Below, one piece after another: positions 43,553 through 53,415 of a stretch of DNA of 64,000 nt. Below the pieces are notes generated by a model that worked only from the letters and a program-made list of their open reading frames with translations, was not told where the DNA came from and made no database searches. The number at the start of each line of letters is the position of its first letter. Position 1 is the first letter of the stretch. The position numbers and the translations under genes are program-made. Source of the stretch: Celeribacter persicus (lineage in GTDB: Bacteria; Pseudomonadota; Alphaproteobacteria; Rhodobacterales; Rhodobacteraceae); the NCBI RefSeq assembly GCF_003050785.1, contig NZ_QAOH01000001.1, positions 496,001 to 560,000 of the forward strand, written 5' to 3'.

Positions 43553-44926
43553 TTATGGCACCAGCCTCTGAATCGCTTGCACGACCCGCTTGAGCTTTCG
43601 ATTATCGAAAAGCCTCGGGGTAAAATAGGCACTCGTCACACGTTTGTTAAGCTCGGCCAACGTCGGATAGGGCGCGATCATGCCCGCGATCCGGCTCATC
43701 TTGAGCTTTGTCGAGATCGCAAGCGACCACAGCGCAATCAATTCGCCCGCCTCGGGGCCGACAATCGTCGCCCCGACAGGGCGCGATTTGACCACCATGA
43801 GCTTGATGAACCCCGGCCCCGCACGCCCCGTCGCAATGGCCCGGTCATTGCCGGAAAACTCCGTACGCACCACTTCGAGCTTGTCGCCATGGACCTGCCG
43901 CGCCTCAGCCTCGGTCAGCCCGACCTGCGCCAGTTCCGGATCGGTATAGGTCGCGTGCGGGATATGATCCTCGCGCAGCCTGGCGGACAGGCCGAACAGA
44001 AGACCCCGAATGGCCACCCCCGCCTGATAACCTGCCACATGGGTGAAGCGCGGATGATCGGCCAGCACATCGCCCAGCGCATAGATACGCCGATTGGACG
44101 TCCGCAGGTTAGCCCCGGTGCGAATGCCATCTCTGGTGCAGTCGACATCGGCATGCTCCAGCCCAAGCTCCTCGGCATTCGCCCGCCGCCCGGTCGCAAC
44201 CAGAAGATGCGAACCGGAGATGCGCTGCCCGTTCGAAAGGGTGAGCGTGAGCGCCCCGCCCTGCCCCACGACTTGCGTTACCTCTGCCCGTTCAAGAAAA
44301 CGGACACCTTCAGAGATCAGCGCCTGTTTCACCACCGCCGCGGCCTCTTCGTCCTCTCGCGCCAGAACACAACCTGCCTCGATTACCGTCACCTCAGCCC
44401 CAAAACGAACGAAGGCCTGCGCCATTTCCATACCGATGGGGCCACCGCCGAGAACCAACAGGTGCGAAGGACACTCGCTCAGGTCCCAAAGCGTCTCGTT
44501 GGTAAGGTAAGGCACATCCGACAACCCCGGAATGGGCGGAACAAAAGGGCGCGATCCCGTGGCAATCACGAAGCGCCGCGCTTTGATGCTGTGATCTCCG
44601 GCCACAACCGATTTGGGCGAGGTAAACCGTGCCGCCTCCCGGATCACCGTGCACCCCAGGCCTTCGAACCTCTCCTGACTGTCGTGCGGGGCAATGGCGG
44701 AGATGGTCTGGCGCACATGGGTCATAGCCTCGGGAAAGGACATCCCCGACGCCGCCCCGTGCAGCAGCGCTTTCGAAGGCACGCAGCCGGAGTTGAGGCA
44801 ATCGCCCCCCATCTCGCCCTTCTCAATGAGCACGACCCGCGCGCCCATCTGCACCGCCCCCGCAGCCACGGACAATCCGCCGGAACCCGACCCGATGACA
44901 CAGATATCGGTCTTGATGGTTTTCAT
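43553..44926 (-). CDS. Dihydrolipoyl-dehydrogenase/MerA-like flavoprotein
   Basis: 457 residues. FAD motif DICVIGSGSGGLSVAAGA, redox-active disulfide GGDCLNSGCVPSK, NAD motif LLVLGGGPIGMEMAQAF. The C-terminal catalytic His-Pro of lipoamide dehydrogenase is replaced by Tyr-Pro (IAPYPTLAELNKR), as in mercuric-reductase-like proteins, but the MerA C-terminal Cys pair is missing. Its substrate is unknown. ATG 44926 overlaps the TVP38 gene (ATGA); the longer open frame upstream is on top of that gene and not coding. Confidence 0.82.
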   Translation of the reverse strand: MKTIKTDICVIGSGSGGLSVAAGAVQMGARVVLIEKGEMGGDCLNSGCVPSKALLHGAASGMSFPEAMTHVRQTISAIAPHDSQERFEGLGCTVIREAARFTSPKSVVAGDHSIKARRFVIATGSRPFVPPIPGLSDVPYLTNETLWDLSECPSHLLVLGGGPIGMEMAQAFVRFGAEVTVIEAGCVLAREDEEAAAVVKQALISEGVRFLERAEVTQVVGQGGALTLTLSNGQRISGSHLLVATGRRANAEELGLEHADVDCTRDGIRTGANLRTSNRRIYALGDVLADHPRFTHVAGYQAGVAIRGLLFGLSARLREDHIPHATYTDPELAQVGLTEAEARQVHGDKLEVVRTEFSGNDRAIATGRAGPGFIKLMVVKSRPVGATIVGPEAGELIALWSLAISTKLKMSRIAGMIAPYPTLAELNKRVTSAYFTPRLFDNRKLKRVVQAIQRLVP

Positions 44927-45657
44927 GCACGCTCCTCTGCCGTCTCTTTGCGCCAAGCCTTCCACAGAATCGGGGCAAGCGCGAGCAGGCAGAGACCCAG
45001 AAGCGGCAAAAGAATAAATGGCTCGAAAATCACCCCGAGATCGGGCGCCTCTCCGCGCTCGAACACCTCTCCCAACCCGGCACCGACGGAGGTATAGACC
45101 AGCGCCCCCGGCACGATGCCCAACGCGGTCGAGATCACAAAGCGGTAGAACGGCACCCCGAACAGCGCGGGCAGGAGATTGGCGACGAAAAACGGCACGA
45201 CGGGAAGAAAGCGCAGTAAGAACAGCATGGACCACTGATTGTCGTCGATACCCTGCTTGATGCGGTGGATACGTCCTTCGGAAGCGTCGATCCGGGCCGC
45301 AAGCCAGTCGCCCAGCCCCCAGCGCGCCGCAAGAAACAAAAGCGAGGCCCCGAGCACCGCCCCCGTCATGTTGAAAAACACACCGGGGAAAAGCCCGAAC
45401 AGGAACCCGCCGGTCAGGGTCGAGACTGTCGCACCGGGCAGCGACAGCGCAACGATCACGGTATAAATCGCGACAAAGACGAGAACCGAAAGCGCCCTGT
45501 GGCTTTCCGCAAAGGATACGAGACGCGCGCGGTTCTCCGACAGCGCCGCGAAACTCAGATGCTCGCGCAACAGCACGGCCAGCGTCAGAGCGCAGAGCGC
45601 AAAGAGGGCCAGAGCCCAGAGGTGTCGTTTGCCGCGTTGATCCGTGTCGTTTTGCAC
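44923..45657 (-). CDS. TVP38/TMEM64 family membrane protein
   Basis: 244 residues, about five membrane segments and the SNARE-associated/DedA-like core (LPGATVSTLTGGFLFGLFPGVFFNMTGAVLGASLLFLAARWGLG; FLLRFLPVVPFFVANLLPALFGVPFYRFV). Family members are thought to move lipids or other compounds across the membrane. The pair TVP38 plus MerA/Lpd-like flavoprotein is translationally coupled here. Confidence 0.85.
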   Translation of the reverse strand: MQNDTDQRGKRHLWALALFALCALTLAVLLREHLSFAALSENRARLVSFAESHRALSVLVFVAIYTVIVALSLPGATVSTLTGGFLFGLFPGVFFNMTGAVLGASLLFLAARWGLGDWLAARIDASEGRIHRIKQGIDDNQWSMLFLLRFLPVVPFFVANLLPALFGVPFYRFVISTALGIVPGALVYTSVGAGLGEVFERGEAPDLGVIFEPFILLPLLGLCLLALAPILWKAWRKETAEERA

Positions 45658-45821
45658 AAGTCTGCCTTTCCATCACAAGGGTTGCAGCAGCATGCGCAAT
45701 CCGCCATGCGTGCGCCAGTGTTTCGCTATCCCTCTCACGCGCCGGTGATCTTCCGTCAGAGGTTTGTGGCCGCTCCGCCGCAACCGGAGCCATTTTGTTA
45801 CAGATTTCCGGCGCATGAGAA

Positions 45822-45850
45822 TTGACAACCGCCCGAGAGCCTCCTATTGG
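45822..45850 (+). promoter_or_regulatory. Candidate promoter of rpmH operon
   Basis: TTGACA (45822-45827), 17-base spacer, TATTGG (45845-45850). The -35 box is perfect, the -10 box weak. It would give an untranslated leader of about 95 bases before rpmH. The rest of the 296-base gap has no gene. Confidence 0.5.
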
Positions 45851-45953
45851 CAGGGCTTCGAACGATTACTCGCCTTCGAATCCCTTTGTCATGTCGCCAC
45901 ATCGGCAGTGACGATCGGGTTTGGGCCCCAACGCAACCGATGGAGATGGCGCG

Positions 45954-46088
45954 ATGAAACGCACCTATCAACCGAGCAACCTCGTCCGCAAGCGCCGCCA
46001 CGGCTTCCGTGCCCGTATGGCCACCAAAGCCGGTCGCAAGGTTCTGAACGCGCGCCGCGCTCGTGGCCGCAAGTCCCTCTCCGCGTAA
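45954..46088 (+). CDS. rpmH: Ribosomal protein bL34
   Basis: 44 residues beginning [18 protein letters not shown] and ending [11 protein letters not shown], the highly conserved L34 sequence. It is the first gene of the rpmH-rnpA-yidD block and shares the usual gene order of bacteria around the chromosome origin. Confidence 0.98.
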   Translation: MKRTYQPSNLVRKRRHGFRARMATKAGRKVLNARRARGRKSLSA

Positions 46089-46124
46089 TCCGCGCTTTCG
46101 GGACCGCCTGAACAGGCAAAGCTG

Positions 46125-46565
46125 ATGACACCGCCGAACGCACCCGAGGATCAGGCATGTGCCGACGCCGAAGGGTCGCAGTCGGCGGTTTTGTCGTGCG
46201 CGCATGGTGTCTCAGTCGAAATTCTGACGCTGACAAAGCGCAGCGACTTCCTGAAAGCCGCCCGCGCACGGCGTCAGGGCACCGCAAGCTTCCTTCTGCA
46301 AGGCCGCAAGCGCGGGTCCGAAGAACCTGCCACGGGTATTCGGGTAGGCTATACCTGCTCCAAGAAGGTCGGCAATGCCGTCGCCCGCAACCATGCCAAG
46401 CGGCGCCTGCGCGAAGCGGCACGTCTGGTGCTTCCGGAGCTTGGGCGGGATGGCTGGGATTACGTGCTGATCGGCAAGAAGGGCGACACAAGCGCGCGGC
46501 CCTTTGATTTGCTCCTGAAAGATCTCAGATACGCTCTGAAGAAGGTTCATGGAGAGAGCAAATGA
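46125..46565 (+). CDS. rnpA: Ribonuclease P protein component
   Basis: 146 residues. Basic protein with the RnpA signature [19 protein letters not shown] and the opening [18 protein letters not shown]. It carries about 30 extra residues before that; a start nearer the conserved part is possible, but the ATG at 46125 is the first good one after rpmH. Overlaps yidD by 4 bases. Confidence 0.95.
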   Translation: MTPPNAPEDQACADAEGSQSAVLSCAHGVSVEILTLTKRSDFLKAARARRQGTASFLLQGRKRGSEEPATGIRVGYTCSKKVGNAVARNHAKRRLREAARLVLPELGRDGWDYVLIGKKGDTSARPFDLLLKDLRYALKKVHGESK

Positions 46566-46825
46566 CCCCGCTCGCTTTCGTCATTTCCCTGCCGGTGCGT
46601 GCCTATCGCAAGGTGTTTTCACCCTTCGTCGGGCACAATTGCCGTTATCAGCCGACCTGTTCGGCCTATGCGATGGAAGCGCTGGAAAAACACGGCGCGA
46701 TCAAGGGCACATGGCTGGCGATTCGCCGCATCGGGCGCTGTCACCCGTTGGGCGGCATGGGCTATGACCCGGTGCCCGAGCCGAAATCTGCGCCGCAAAA
46801 AACCGAGGAAAAGCCCGATGCTTGA
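46562..46825 (+). CDS. yidD: Membrane protein insertion efficiency factor
   Basis: 87 residues with the YidD core: [26 protein letters not shown] and [15 protein letters not shown] (conserved cysteines). It assists YidC. Overlaps ttcA by 8 bases. Confidence 0.95.
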   Translation: MTPLAFVISLPVRAYRKVFSPFVGHNCRYQPTCSAYAMEALEKHGAIKGTWLAIRRIGRCHPLGGMGYDPVPEPKSAPQKTEEKPDA

Positions 46826-47699
46826 TGATCTCGACGATATCCATCCGCTGTTCCACGGCGCGCCCTCCACCACGGAGTTCAAGAAGCTGCGCAAGCGGAT
46901 CATCCGCAATGTGCGCGAGGCCATTGAGCAATACGGCATGGTGGAACGCGGTGCGAAATGGCTCGTGTGTCTGTCGGGCGGCAAGGACAGCTATACCCTG
47001 CTCGCCGCCCTCTATGAACTGAAATGGCGAGGCATGTTGCCAGTCGAGCTTGTCGCGTGCAATCTCGATCAGGGGCAACCGGGGTTCCCCGCGACCGTAC
47101 TTCCCGAGTTCCTTGAGAAGATGCAGGTGCCGCACCGCATCGAGTATCAGGACACCTATTCGATCGTCATGGACAAGGTGCCGCAAGGACGGACCTATTG
47201 CGCGCTTTGTTCGCGTCTGCGTCGCGGCAATCTCTACCGGATCGCGCGTGAAGAGGGTTGTACCGCCGTGGTGCTCGGCCATCATCGCGACGACATTCTG
47301 GAAACCTTTTTCATGAATCTCTTCCATGGCGGGCGGCTGGCCACCATGCCTCCGAAACTGGTGAACGAGGAGGGCGATCTCTTCGTCTATCGCCCTCTCG
47401 CGCATGTTGCCGAGGAGGATTGCGAGAAATTCGCTCGTGCGATGAATTATCCGATCATCCCCTGCGATCTCTGCGGCTCGCAGGACGGGCTGCAACGCCA
47501 GCAGGTCAAACAGATTCTCGACGGTTGGGAGAAAAACAGTCCCGGTCGCCGTCAGGTGATGTTCAAGGCGCTGACCAACATCCGACCGTCGCATATGATG
47601 GACCCGAAACTCTTCGACTTCCTTGGTCTTTCGTTAACGGAACGCCCAGAAACGAACGAAAATGAAGAAAATTCTATGGAAATCCCAAGGTTGCGTTAA
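46818..47699 (+). CDS. ttcA: tRNA 2-thiocytidine biosynthesis protein TtcA
   Basis: 293 residues. PP-loop [10 protein letters not shown] activates C32 of tRNA; Fe-S cluster cysteines in [12 protein letters not shown] and [11 protein letters not shown] 46818 lies inside the end of yidD, in another frame. TtcA puts sulfur on position 32 of some tRNAs, among them tRNA-Arg(ACG), one of which is encoded in this window. Confidence 0.93.
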   Translation: MLDDLDDIHPLFHGAPSTTEFKKLRKRIIRNVREAIEQYGMVERGAKWLVCLSGGKDSYTLLAALYELKWRGMLPVELVACNLDQGQPGFPATVLPEFLEKMQVPHRIEYQDTYSIVMDKVPQGRTYCALCSRLRRGNLYRIAREEGCTAVVLGHHRDDILETFFMNLFHGGRLATMPPKLVNEEGDLFVYRPLAHVAEEDCEKFARAMNYPIIPCDLCGSQDGLQRQQVKQILDGWEKNSPGRRQVMFKALTNIRPSHMMDPKLFDFLGLSLTERPETNENEENSMEIPRLR

Positions 47700-47747
47700 C
47701 CGACCAGCCACTTTCTTGCGCCATGCTCCGGAAAGACAAAGGCCATT

Positions 47748-47771
47748 TAAAGCATTTCGCGAAACGCTTTA
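47748..47771. repeat. Dispersed hairpin element, copy 4 (ends only)
   Basis: A 24-base near-palindrome: left end TAAAGCATTTC joined directly to right end GCGAAACGCTTTA, without any interior. It looks like the two terminal repeats of the 115-bp element fused. Lies between ttcA and the EAL gene. Confidence 0.6.
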
Positions 47772-47799
47772 GGTCGACGAACAGACCGGGACAAGAACC

Positions 47800-49335
47800 A
47801 TGCCGAACGACATCGCTGCCAAGCTTCACCGCCTGCGCGATGCCCTGACGGGGCCACAGACACTCGCCTTTCTGCCTGCGCTTTGCCTCGGTGCCTTCTG
47901 GTTCGGTGGAGAAAGCCTGCTCATCGCCTGCGCCCTTCTGGTCCCCGCCCTTGCCACCCTTCTGAGCATGTCCGACGCCACACGACACCATCGCCCCATT
48001 GCCCGTGATGGGCTCACGGGGCTGCCTCTGCGCCGGACCGTCACAGACATTCTGGATCAAATACTGGATGCCCGGGACACCACCGGGCGCACCACGGCCT
48101 GCCTCGTCATAGAAATCGACGATTTCCACGCGTTGAGTTCAGGCTTCGGGGCCACCGCAAGCGATGACATCCTGATCAGTGCCGCGCAGCGTCTTCGGGA
48201 TGCTTTGCGAGATCATGACACGCTCGCCCGACTTGAAGGCGCCCGTTTTGCCATTGTGTTCGCTCCGGTGCGCCGTGCCGATCTTGAATCGCTCATCCAA
48301 CTCGCCTCTCGCCTTCAGGCTGCCCTTTCCGAACCCTTCTCGATCAATGCCAGCAAGATTTTCGCCACCGCATCCATCGGTTTCTGCCTGCCGAACCGCG
48401 CACCGGCCGCCTCCGGTCAGGCCTTTCTCGACGCAGCCGAAATCGCTCTGGCCGATGCACATCGCAATGGTCCCGGCTCAATCCGCGCCTATTCTCCGGC
48501 GATCGCCGCACGTATTCTGGAACGCAGCAGCCTCAACGCCGACGTGGGCGATGCTCTGGAGAACGGGCAAATCCTGCCCTGGTTCCAGCCACAGATTTCC
48601 ACCGACACCGGCACGGTCTCCGGCATGGAGGCCCTCGCCCGGTGGGTCCACCCGGAGCAGGGTGCGCTCCCCCCCGCTGAGTTCATGCCCGATATCGAGG
48701 AACTTGGCCTGCAGGAACGTCTCAGTGAGGTGATGTTGTATCATGCCCTGATGGCGATCAAGGAATGGGATCGCGCCGGTTTCCATATCCCGTCCGTCGC
48801 GGTCAATTTCTCACCGACCGATCTCGCCAATCCGAGGATCGTGGACAAGATACGCTGGGAACTGGATCGGTTCGAACTGAAACCGGAGCGTCTGAGCGTA
48901 GAAGTCCTCGAAAGCGTGATTTCCTCCTCCGACAACGACACGATCACACGCAACATCTGGGCCCTCAATGAAATGGGCTGCGGCATTGATCTGGACGATT
49001 ACGGTACTGGTCATGCCTCCATCGCCAACATCCGACGTTTCGCCGTGAAACGCATCAAGATCGACCGCTCTTATGTGTCGCGCTGCGATCTGGACCGCGA
49101 TCAGCAAAGCATGCTGGCTGCCATTCTAACCATGGCCGAACGGCTCGATCTTGAAACCCTTGCCGAGGGTGTGGAAACCGTCGGCGAGCATGCGATGCTT
49201 TCCCAACTGGGCTGCAATCATGTGCAGGGGTATTCGATCTCCCGCCCGATGGCGTTCGAGCAGACCCACGAATGGATGGAAACCCACAATCGCAAACTGA
49301 CGCATCCCCCGCAGATCGGACGACGCGCGAGTTGA
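47800..49335 (+). CDS. EAL-domain cyclic-di-GMP phosphodiesterase with degenerate GGDEF domain
   Basis: 511 residues. Two short N-terminal hydrophobic segments (about 22-56), then a GGDEF-like domain (about 70-230) whose active-site motif is LEGARF instead of GGDEF, so it should not make c-di-GMP. The EAL domain (about 245-495) has MEALARW, NFSPTDL, VEVLES, DDYGTGHAS, IKIDRSYV and AEGVET, thus all main metal and catalytic residues. Predicted active phosphodiesterase attached to the membrane. It separates ttcA from yidC. Confidence 0.88.
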   Translation: MPNDIAAKLHRLRDALTGPQTLAFLPALCLGAFWFGGESLLIACALLVPALATLLSMSDATRHHRPIARDGLTGLPLRRTVTDILDQILDARDTTGRTTACLVIEIDDFHALSSGFGATASDDILISAAQRLRDALRDHDTLARLEGARFAIVFAPVRRADLESLIQLASRLQAALSEPFSINASKIFATASIGFCLPNRAPAASGQAFLDAAEIALADAHRNGPGSIRAYSPAIAARILERSSLNADVGDALENGQILPWFQPQISTDTGTVSGMEALARWVHPEQGALPPAEFMPDIEELGLQERLSEVMLYHALMAIKEWDRAGFHIPSVAVNFSPTDLANPRIVDKIRWELDRFELKPERLSVEVLESVISSSDNDTITRNIWALNEMGCGIDLDDYGTGHASIANIRRFAVKRIKIDRSYVSRCDLDRDQQSMLAAILTMAERLDLETLAEGVETVGEHAMLSQLGCNHVQGYSISRPMAFEQTHEWMETHNRKLTHPPQIGRRAS

Positions 49336-49439
49336 TCACTTTCCCGCATTTTCCGCAAGAAATAGCCAAAACCGCTTGACCTCAGGGCTTCTGGAAGGTT
49401 GAACCTCCCGGGACTGAATTCCAAAATCGGGCGGCCTAG

Positions 49440-51251
49440 ATGGACGATCAAAACAAGAACCTGATTCTTGCAGTGGTGCTGAGCGGCATCGTATTGCTTG
49501 GGTGGACAATCTTTTTCCCTGCTCCGGAGACGGCGACCGATCCGAACGCCCCGGTGGCTACCGTCACGGACGGAACGACACCAACCACGGCAGTGGCGCC
49601 TCCTGCGGCAACATCCGGTTCCGGCACCGCCACGTCGGGGCTTGAGACCGCGACCCAGACGCCCGACGCCCCGCGCATCGAGATCGAGACCCCCCGCGTT
49701 GTCGGTTCCATCTCGCTGATCGGTGGTCGCATCGACGATCTGGCCCTAAAAGACTACAAGGTCGAGATCGACGGCGACGAGATCGTCACCCTGCTCGAAC
49801 CGGTCGGCTCCGAAGCGCCCTATTATGCCACCTATGGCTGGGCCCCCGGTGGCGCTCTGACCGTCGATGACGTACCTGGCGCAAACACCCTGTGGAATGT
49901 CGAGAGTGGCGAAACGCTGACCCCGGAAACTCCGGTCCGCCTGTCGTGGGACAATGGCAAGGGTCTGATTTTCCACCGCGAAATTTCGATTGACGCGCAC
50001 TATCTTTTCACCGTCACACAATCCGTCGAAAACACGTCCGAGACCACCGCCCGCCTGTTCTCTTACGGGGTCGTGGCCCGTCACGGCACCCCCGAGACCT
50101 CGAAATATTTCGTTTTGCACGAAGGTCTGGTGCGCCTGTCCGACAAGGAACTCGACGAAGAGAAATACAAGGACATCGCGGATTTCGACCTCGATCCGCG
50201 TGAAGGCGGCCATACCTCCGTCATTCCGGTCGCGGAAAACGGCTGGACCGGTTTCACCGACAAATACTGGATGACCTCTCTCGTGCCGCAACCCGGCCAG
50301 AGCTTTACCTCGGTGGCGAAATACGTCGAAAGTGGTAATATCTATCAGGTCGAAACCCGGATGCCGACGGTCGAGGTCGCACCCGGCAGCCGCACTGAAA
50401 CCACCTCCTACCTCTTTGCCGGCGCAAAGGAATGGGAAACGATCAGGCAGTATCAGGATGACAACGGTTTCTACCGCTTTGTCGATTCGATTGACTGGGG
50501 CTGGTTCTGGTATTTCACCAAACCGATCTTCCGCATCCTGCACGCGCTTCATGGGCTGATCGGCAACATGGGCTGGTCGATCATGATCCTGACCCTGATC
50601 ATCAAGGGGGTCATGCTGCCGCTGGCCTATAAATCCTATGTTTCCATGGCCCGGATGAAAGAGCTTCAGCCGGAAATGGAAAAGCTCAAGGAACAGGCGG
50701 GCGACGACCGTGAGAAGCTTCAGCGCGGTATGATGGAGCTTTACAAAACGAACAAGGTGAACCCGGCTTCCGGCTGTCTGCCGATCCTGCTGCAAATCCC
50801 CGTGTTCTTCTCGCTCTACAAGGTGATTTTCGTCACGATCGAACTGCGGCACGCGCCGTGGATCGGCTGGATTCGCGACCTCTCGGCCCCGGACCCGAGC
50901 TCGATTCTGAACCTGTTCGGCCTCCTGCCCTACGCGCCGCCGGAACCCGGCTCGGCCCTTGCCTTCCTGTCGCTCGGTATCCTGCCGATCCTGCTCGGGA
51001 TTTCCATGTGGCTGCAACAGAAACTGAACCCGGCGCCGACTGATGCGTCGCAGGCGATGATCATGGCCTGGATGCCCTGGGTATTCATGTTCATGCTCGG
51101 CAATTTTGCCTCGGGTCTGGTGCTCTACTGGATTTGCAACAACACGATCACCTTCACCCAGCAGTACCTGATCATGCGCAGCCACGGGCACAAACCCGAT
51201 GTGTTCGGCAATATCCTGCGCTCGCTGAGGCTCAAGAAAAAGGACGCCTGA
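49440..51251 (+). CDS. yidC: Membrane protein insertase YidC
   Basis: 603 residues. N-terminal membrane segment (LILAVVLSGIVLLGWTIFF), Thr/Pro-rich linker, periplasmic beta-domain (about 80-340) and the C-terminal conserved insertase core (WGWFWYFTKPIF; NPASGCLPILLQIPVFFSLYKVI; SGLVLYWICNNTITFTQQYLIMR). Inserts and folds inner-membrane proteins. It follows the rpmH block as usual, here after the EAL gene. Confidence 0.96.
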   Translation: MDDQNKNLILAVVLSGIVLLGWTIFFPAPETATDPNAPVATVTDGTTPTTAVAPPAATSGSGTATSGLETATQTPDAPRIEIETPRVVGSISLIGGRIDDLALKDYKVEIDGDEIVTLLEPVGSEAPYYATYGWAPGGALTVDDVPGANTLWNVESGETLTPETPVRLSWDNGKGLIFHREISIDAHYLFTVTQSVENTSETTARLFSYGVVARHGTPETSKYFVLHEGLVRLSDKELDEEKYKDIADFDLDPREGGHTSVIPVAENGWTGFTDKYWMTSLVPQPGQSFTSVAKYVESGNIYQVETRMPTVEVAPGSRTETTSYLFAGAKEWETIRQYQDDNGFYRFVDSIDWGWFWYFTKPIFRILHALHGLIGNMGWSIMILTLIIKGVMLPLAYKSYVSMARMKELQPEMEKLKEQAGDDREKLQRGMMELYKTNKVNPASGCLPILLQIPVFFSLYKVIFVTIELRHAPWIGWIRDLSAPDPSSILNLFGLLPYAPPEPGSALAFLSLGILPILLGISMWLQQKLNPAPTDASQAMIMAWMPWVFMFMLGNFASGLVLYWICNNTITFTQQYLIMRSHGHKPDVFGNILRSLRLKKKDA

Positions 51252-51265
51252 GGGCGTGAGTAACG

Positions 51266-51913
51266 ATGGATCTACAGTTTCCCATCGCTGAACCAGATGC
51301 GGCGGCCCTCGAGAAGGGCCGTTTGCTGTTTGCAGGCGAGACAAATTTCCTCAAAGGCGTCGTCGCGATGGATGGCATGCCTCCGGACGACCGGCTTGAG
51401 GTCTGTTTCGCAGGTCGCTCCAACGTGGGTAAATCCACGCTGATCAATGCGCTGACGGGGCGCAAGGCGCTGGCGCGCGCCTCGAACACTCCCGGACGCA
51501 CACAGGAGATCAACTTTTTCACCTGTTCCGACAGCCATTACCTCGTCGACCTGCCCGGCTATGGTTTTGCCAAGGCCCCGGTGAAAACCGTCGAGAAATG
51601 GCAACGCCTGCTGAAAGCCTACCTGTCGGGCCGGGCCACGCTGCGTCGGGCTTTCGTGCTCATCGACAGCCGCCACGGGGTGAAAGAGGTGGACGAGGAG
51701 ATCATGACACTTCTCGACAAATCCGCCGTAACCTTTCAGGCCGTGCTGACAAAGGCCGATAAGGTCAAGGAGGCCGAACGCCAAAAAGTCATTGATCAGG
51801 TGCGTCAAAAAATCTCCAAACACCCCGCGGCTTACCCGGAGCTGATCGTTACCTCCTCGGAAAAGGGCTGGGGCGTGGATGTGTTGCGTGCGGTGATCGC
51901 GACCCTCGTCTGA
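51266..51913 (+). CDS. engB: Ribosome biogenesis GTPase YihA/EngB
   Basis: 215 residues. G1 GRSNVGKST, G3 DLPGYG, G4 TKAD, G5-like SSEKGWG, the TRAFAC GTPase pattern of EngB; needed for 50S assembly. 14 bases after yidC. Confidence 0.94.
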   Translation: MDLQFPIAEPDAAALEKGRLLFAGETNFLKGVVAMDGMPPDDRLEVCFAGRSNVGKSTLINALTGRKALARASNTPGRTQEINFFTCSDSHYLVDLPGYGFAKAPVKTVEKWQRLLKAYLSGRATLRRAFVLIDSRHGVKEVDEEIMTLLDKSAVTFQAVLTKADKVKEAERQKVIDQVRQKISKHPAAYPELIVTSSEKGWGVDVLRAVIATLV

Positions 51914-51976
51914 CGCGCTTGGCCTCTGGTCGGCAAGCCTGTATTGAGGGACAAACCCTCATCTGGATTCCCGAAC

Positions 51977-52867
51977 ATGAAGAAGCAAGACATGAACAGA
52001 GACTGGATCGCGACCGCCCGCACTCTTTCCCAAGCGCTGCCCTATTTGCAGCGATACGAGGGCGCGACCGTCGTAATCAAACTCGGCGGTCATGCCATGG
52101 GGTCGGATGAGGCGATGGAAAGCTTTGCCCGCGACGTGGTGCTGATGCAGCAGGTGGGCGTCAAACCCGTAGTCGTCCATGGCGGCGGGCCGATGATCAA
52201 CAAGCTTCTGGCCGATCTCAACATCAAATCCGACTTCGTGAACGGCAAACGGGTGACCGACAAGGCCACGGTTGAAGTCGTCGAAATGGTGCTCTCGGGC
52301 CTCGTCAACAAGCGCATCGTTCAGGCGATCAACGGTCAGGGCGGTCGCGCGGTCGGGATTTCCGGCAAGGATGCCAACCTGATGATTTGCGAACAGACCC
52401 ATCCGGATCTGGGCTTTGTCGGAACGCCGGTGGAGATGAACCCCGCCATCGTCAAGGAACTCGGCGACGAGAACCTGATCCCGGTCATCGCGCCGGTGGG
52501 CGCGGGGCGCAATGGCGAGACGTTCAACGTCAATGGCGACACCGCCGCGGGCGCCATCGCAGGGGCGCTCAAGGCCGACCGCCTGTTGCTTCTGACCGAT
52601 GTGTCCGGTGTGAAAGGCGCGGACGGAGAGGTGCTGACCTCGCTTAACTCCGCGCAGATCAAGCAACTGACCGAAGAGGGGATCATCGCAGGCGGTATGA
52701 TCCCGAAAACCGAGACCGCACTCGATGCGCTCAAAGAGGGCGTGCGGGCCGTGGTCATCCTTGACGGCCGCGCCCCGAATGCCTGCCTTCTCGAACTTTA
52801 CACCGAACACGGGGCCGGATCGCTGATCCGTGACAGCGAGCCCCGGATCAAGCCGCTTGAGCCATGA
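51977..52867 (+). CDS. argB: Acetylglutamate kinase
   Basis: 296 residues. Amino-acid kinase family: [11 protein letters not shown] (phosphate loop), [51 protein letters not shown]. Phosphorylates N-acetylglutamate in arginine synthesis. The ATG at 51977 or 51992 is likely; family members begin close to [11 protein letters not shown]. Overlaps the following gene by 4 bases. Confidence 0.94.
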   Translation: MKKQDMNRDWIATARTLSQALPYLQRYEGATVVIKLGGHAMGSDEAMESFARDVVLMQQVGVKPVVVHGGGPMINKLLADLNIKSDFVNGKRVTDKATVEVVEMVLSGLVNKRIVQAINGQGGRAVGISGKDANLMICEQTHPDLGFVGTPVEMNPAIVKELGDENLIPVIAPVGAGRNGETFNVNGDTAAGAIAGALKADRLLLLTDVSGVKGADGEVLTSLNSAQIKQLTEEGIIAGGMIPKTETALDALKEGVRAVVILDGRAPNACLLELYTEHGAGSLIRDSEPRIKPLEP

Positions 52868-53370
52868 CGCGCCGCCTGATCCTGATGCGCCACGCGAAAT
52901 CGAGCTGGGACGATCCCCGGCTCGACGACATCGACCGCTCCCTCAATGCACGCGGACAACGCAATGCCAAAGCGATGGGAACATGGCTCAGGACGCGAGG
53001 ATATTTCCCGGATCAGGCGCTCGTGTCGGTCGCGGCCCGCACGCAACAGACCTTTGATCTGGTCACACAGGGACTGGGGATGCAGCCAGAGCTGCGCGTG
53101 ATCGACGGCCTTTATCTGGCCTCGGAGTTACGCATCCTGCAGGAACTTAAGAAGGCAACCGGCCAGACCGTCCTGCTCATCGCGCATAATCCCGGCATCG
53201 GTGAATTTGCCGCTCGGTTCGCACAGAACCCACAGGGCCACGGCGATTTCCTCCGCTACCCGACCTGTGCGACGACCGTTTACGAGATTGGTGCAGCGAC
53301 CTGGCCCGAGGTGCGTTTTGGCGACAACCCGGTTCTGGAGTTCGCCATCCCCCGCGAGATCGACATATGA
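52864..53370 (+). CDS. SixA-like histidine phosphatase
   Basis: 168 residues. Branch-1 histidine phosphatase motif [13 protein letters not shown] (catalytic RHG-like RHA) and the second His in [16 protein letters not shown]. Similar to SixA, which removes phosphate from phosphohistidine domains. Coupled to argB by ATGA overlap, followed by a strong terminator. Confidence 0.85.
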   Translation: MTRRLILMRHAKSSWDDPRLDDIDRSLNARGQRNAKAMGTWLRTRGYFPDQALVSVAARTQQTFDLVTQGLGMQPELRVIDGLYLASELRILQELKKATGQTVLLIAHNPGIGEFAARFAQNPQGHGDFLRYPTCATTVYEIGAATWPEVRFGDNPVLEFAIPREIDI

Positions 53371-53371
53371 A

Positions 53372-53395
53372 AAAGGCGCCCCGAGAGGCGCCTTT
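53372..53395. terminator. Bidirectional terminator
   Basis: 9-bp perfect stem AAAGGCGCC / GGCGCCTTT with loop CCGAGA; followed by CCTTTTC on plus and by TTTTCAT on minus. Serves the SixA-like gene (plus) and bztD (minus). Confidence 0.85.
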
Positions 53396-53415
53396 CCTTT
53401 TCGAAGCCAAAGCCC

